DNA from: Lysobacterales bacterium
Lineage (GTDB): Bacteria; Pseudomonadota; Gammaproteobacteria; Xanthomonadales; S139-57
Reading direction: 5' to 3'
DNA: 6,758 nt
Assembly (NCBI GenBank): GCA_026993285.1
Contig: JALWTZ010000187.1
Span: 1 to 6,758, forward strand
The position numbers were made by a program, and so were the translations under genes. The notes under the pieces are model-generated. The model did no database searches, was not told the DNA's origin, and worked only from the letters and a program-made list of their open reading frames with translations. Of the stretch, positions 5,535 to 6,758 are shown piece by piece. Numbering within the stretch: position 1 is the first letter of the stretch; each line of letters begins with the position of its first letter.

Positions 5535-6554
5535 TCAGAACGGGCTGGACCCCGGCAGTCCAAGCTTCTCTGCATAGTAGGACAGGGTGGCAGCAGTCAT
5601 GGCTTGTACGGTGAAGGTGGCGCGTGCGAAATCAAAGACGGTGGCAAACTCGTGGTATACCCTGGGTAAATGTCGAAGGGCATGGCGAATGCGGCTAGCT
5701 AACAGTTCCGGTTGGGCCTTGGGCACGATGAATGCTGGCGGAAGGATTTCATTGGCAACCGGGACGTCGGTAGCCAGTACGGGCACTCCGGAAACCAGTG
5801 CTTCGGCCACCACATAGGAGAATCCCTCACGACGGGAAGGAACCACACAGAGTTGTGCCTGTTCCAGCAAGGCAGGAATATCGGAACGAAAGCCCAGAAA
5901 ATGAACACGATGAGCTATACCCAGTTTTTGGGCCAAATGCTCAAGCTTACTACCTTGTGGACCCTGACCCACAATCCACAACTGACCTTCAGGAACATCA
6001 TGCCAAGCATGCAACAGGAGATCAAACCCCTTGCTTTCTACCAGTCTGCCAATGGCAACCACAGTGGGAAAATTGGTTTCTTTGGGTGCTCGAGTTCCGT
6101 GTTGTGACGCTAGATCCAGCCCATTATAGATCACACGCGGTTGCTGCCGGGGGTATTGACGGGCAATCGTACGACTGACGGCGATCAGGCCGTGCATGTG
6201 CGGTGGGGGCGGCTTGCCCTGGTTGTGCAGGGTGGTGATGCGTAAGCCATCAGCGAAATGGCGCAACCGTGCCAGTAGCTGCCCAGCCTTGCGGCCATGT
6301 GCGTGAAAGACATCCGCGCCGGAAAAACGCAGGGCCAGCGCCATGGGTATCAACAATCGGGGATCGTTGCGGGAACGCTGTAAGGGCAGGGCGTGGAAGT
6401 GAATGGACCCGGGCAGACCCTCGGCAAACGCGGGGTGTGCCACTAAATGGACCTCGTGGTCCCGGGCCTGTTGTGTCGCCAGATCGACGACATGTTTTTC
6501 CATTCCGCCTGCGCGCTTTCCTTGCGTACTGGCAATGATCTGAACAATACGCAT
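5535..6554 (-). CDS. Glycosyltransferase family 4 (GT-B fold), probable cell-surface glycan enzyme
   Basis: This is a 339-residue retaining glycosyltransferase of the GT4 type, which transfers a sugar from a nucleotide-sugar donor. The N-terminal acceptor domain has the glycine-rich loop AGGMEKHV (15-22), DVFHAHG (81-87) and LHNQGK (109-114). The junction to the donor domain is VIYNGLD (141-147). The donor domain has AIGRLVESKGFDLLLHAW (167-184), WIVGQGP (193-199), VHFLGFRSDI (217-226) and the EX7E motif E243/E251 in REGFSYVVAEALVSG. The start is placed at the ATG at 6554, because MRIVQIIAS is a standard first strand. A TTG at 6581 in the same frame would overlap the -10 box. There is no Shine-Dalgarno sequence. 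Acceptor and sugar cannot be named; lipopolysaccharide core or exopolysaccharide synthesis is the usual setting. The middle of the gene (5881-6120) is about 50% GC by my count, lower than both its own 5' part and prfC. Confidence 0.9.
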   Translation of the reverse strand: MRIVQIIASTQGKRAGGMEKHVVDLATQQARDHEVHLVAHPAFAEGLPGSIHFHALPLQRSRNDPRLLIPMALALRFSGADVFHAHGRKAGQLLARLRHFADGLRITTLHNQGKPPPPHMHGLIAVSRTIARQYPRQQPRVIYNGLDLASQHGTRAPKETNFPTVVAIGRLVESKGFDLLLHAWHDVPEGQLWIVGQGPQGSKLEHLAQKLGIAHRVHFLGFRSDIPALLEQAQLCVVPSRREGFSYVVAEALVSGVPVLATDVPVANEILPPAFIVPKAQPELLASRIRHALRHLPRVYHEFATVFDFARATFTVQAMTAATLSYYAEKLGLPGSSPF

Positions 6555-6580
6555 GGGAATAAGATGTAATAAAAAGTGCA

Positions 6581-6586
6581 ATTATA
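6581..6586 (-). promoter_or_regulatory. Perfect -10 box (TATAAT) upstream of the glycosyltransferase gene
   Basis: TATAAT on the minus strand ends 26 bases before the ATG at 6554, giving a short leader. No good -35 hexamer is seen at 16-18 bases, where the sequence is a T-rich run, so the promoter may need an activator or an AT-rich upstream element. Its position rules against the in-frame TTG at 6581 as start codon. Confidence 0.5.
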
Positions 6587-6719
6587 GCGGAGTTGAATGA
6601 AAAAATATGGATGCAAGCGTGGAAAGCGGAAAGTTACGCGCGAGTAGCCATTGAAACCTGTGCCAGGGGTAAAAGCGGTTTCGCACAACTTCAGGTGGTA
6701 CAGGTGGTTTCTGTCAATC

Positions 6720-6733
6720 CAATTCAGAAATGT
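6720..6733. repeat. Direct repeat copy 1 (CAATTCAGAAATGT)
   Basis: An exact 14-base copy of 6745-6758, with a 25-base period. It is followed by CCCCTTTTCAG, so the unit reads as a 25-base repeat whose second copy is cut by the window edge. Repeats of this kind at an intergenic boundary are seen at the ends of some insertion sequences (IS21-type ends carry several direct repeats), but no transposase is in view. Confidence 0.75.
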
Positions 6734-6744
6734 CCCCTTTTCAG

Positions 6745-6758
6745 CAATTCAGAAATGT
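6745..6758. repeat. Direct repeat copy 2 (CAATTCAGAAATGT), cut by the window edge
   Basis: Identical to 6720-6733 over all 14 visible bases. The match may continue beyond 6758. Whether it belongs to a mobile element end, a short tandem array or a regulator binding site cannot be decided from here. Confidence 0.75.

Larger units (their letters stand above)
6587..6758. other. Non-coding right end of the window
   Basis: No gene is supported here. The stretch holds the upstream region of the glycosyltransferase promoter, a tandem nine-base repeat CAGGTGGT(A/T) at 6692-6709, and the direct repeats at the edge. It is more AT-rich than the coding regions. Confidence 0.6.

Noticed and set aside
6555..6581. 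A longer glycosyltransferase starting at TTG (6581)
   Set aside because: The extra nine residues are not needed for the fold, the family normally begins at the MRIVQII-type strand, and the TTG overlaps the TATAAT box.
6659..6687. Inverted repeat TGTGC/GCACA upstream of the glycosyltransferase gene
   Set aside because: Five-base arms with a 19-base loop are expected by chance, and there is no U-tract or promoter relation.
1..6758. tRNA, rRNA, CRISPR array, phage or toxin-antitoxin genes
   Set aside because: I looked on both strands and saw no cloverleaf, spaced repeat array, integrase or small-gene pair of that type.

Overview
The window is GC-rich and tightly packed. All seven genes read on the minus strand, and the long plus-strand open frames are antisense shadows. 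It looks like a gammaproteobacterial chromosome segment: the release factor 3 is close to the E. coli type over its whole length, and a diheme c-type cytochrome points to a respiratory lifestyle. The DUF302/cytochrome pair would suit a sulfur-oxidising or otherwise chemolithotrophic or facultatively respiring gammaproteobacterium. That lineage guess is inference only.

In the direction of transcription (right to left), the right end (6582-6758) is non-coding. It carries two copies of a 14-base direct repeat at the very edge, possibly the end of an insertion sequence, and a perfect TATAAT -10 box. Next come a GT4-type glycosyltransferase (5535-6554) and, after 64 bases containing a plausible promoter, prfC (3896-5470), encoding peptide chain release factor 3. 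Only 14 bases after prfC begins a two-gene periplasmic unit. Its first gene is an exported diheme cytochrome c fused to a C-terminal DUF302 domain (2844-3881). The second is a stand-alone exported DUF302 protein (2401-2847), whose GTG start overlaps the cytochrome stop.

A 93-base gap (2308-2400) follows, with a hairpin, a candidate sigma70-type promoter and a 24-base near-perfect palindrome. The palindrome is a strong candidate operator for the TetR-type repressor that starts 4 bases downstream of it. The repressor gene (1672-2307), an HlyD/RND-type periplasmic adaptor (533-1675) and an FtsX/MacB-type ABC permease (1-536, running off the left edge) are joined by 4-base ATGA overlaps. They read as one self-regulated export operon, whose ATPase gene is probably just beyond the window.

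The least ordinary part is the cytochrome c-DUF302 fusion with its separate, cysteine-free DUF302 partner. DUF302 has no settled biochemical role, and here it is physically tied to an electron-carrying protein in the periplasm.
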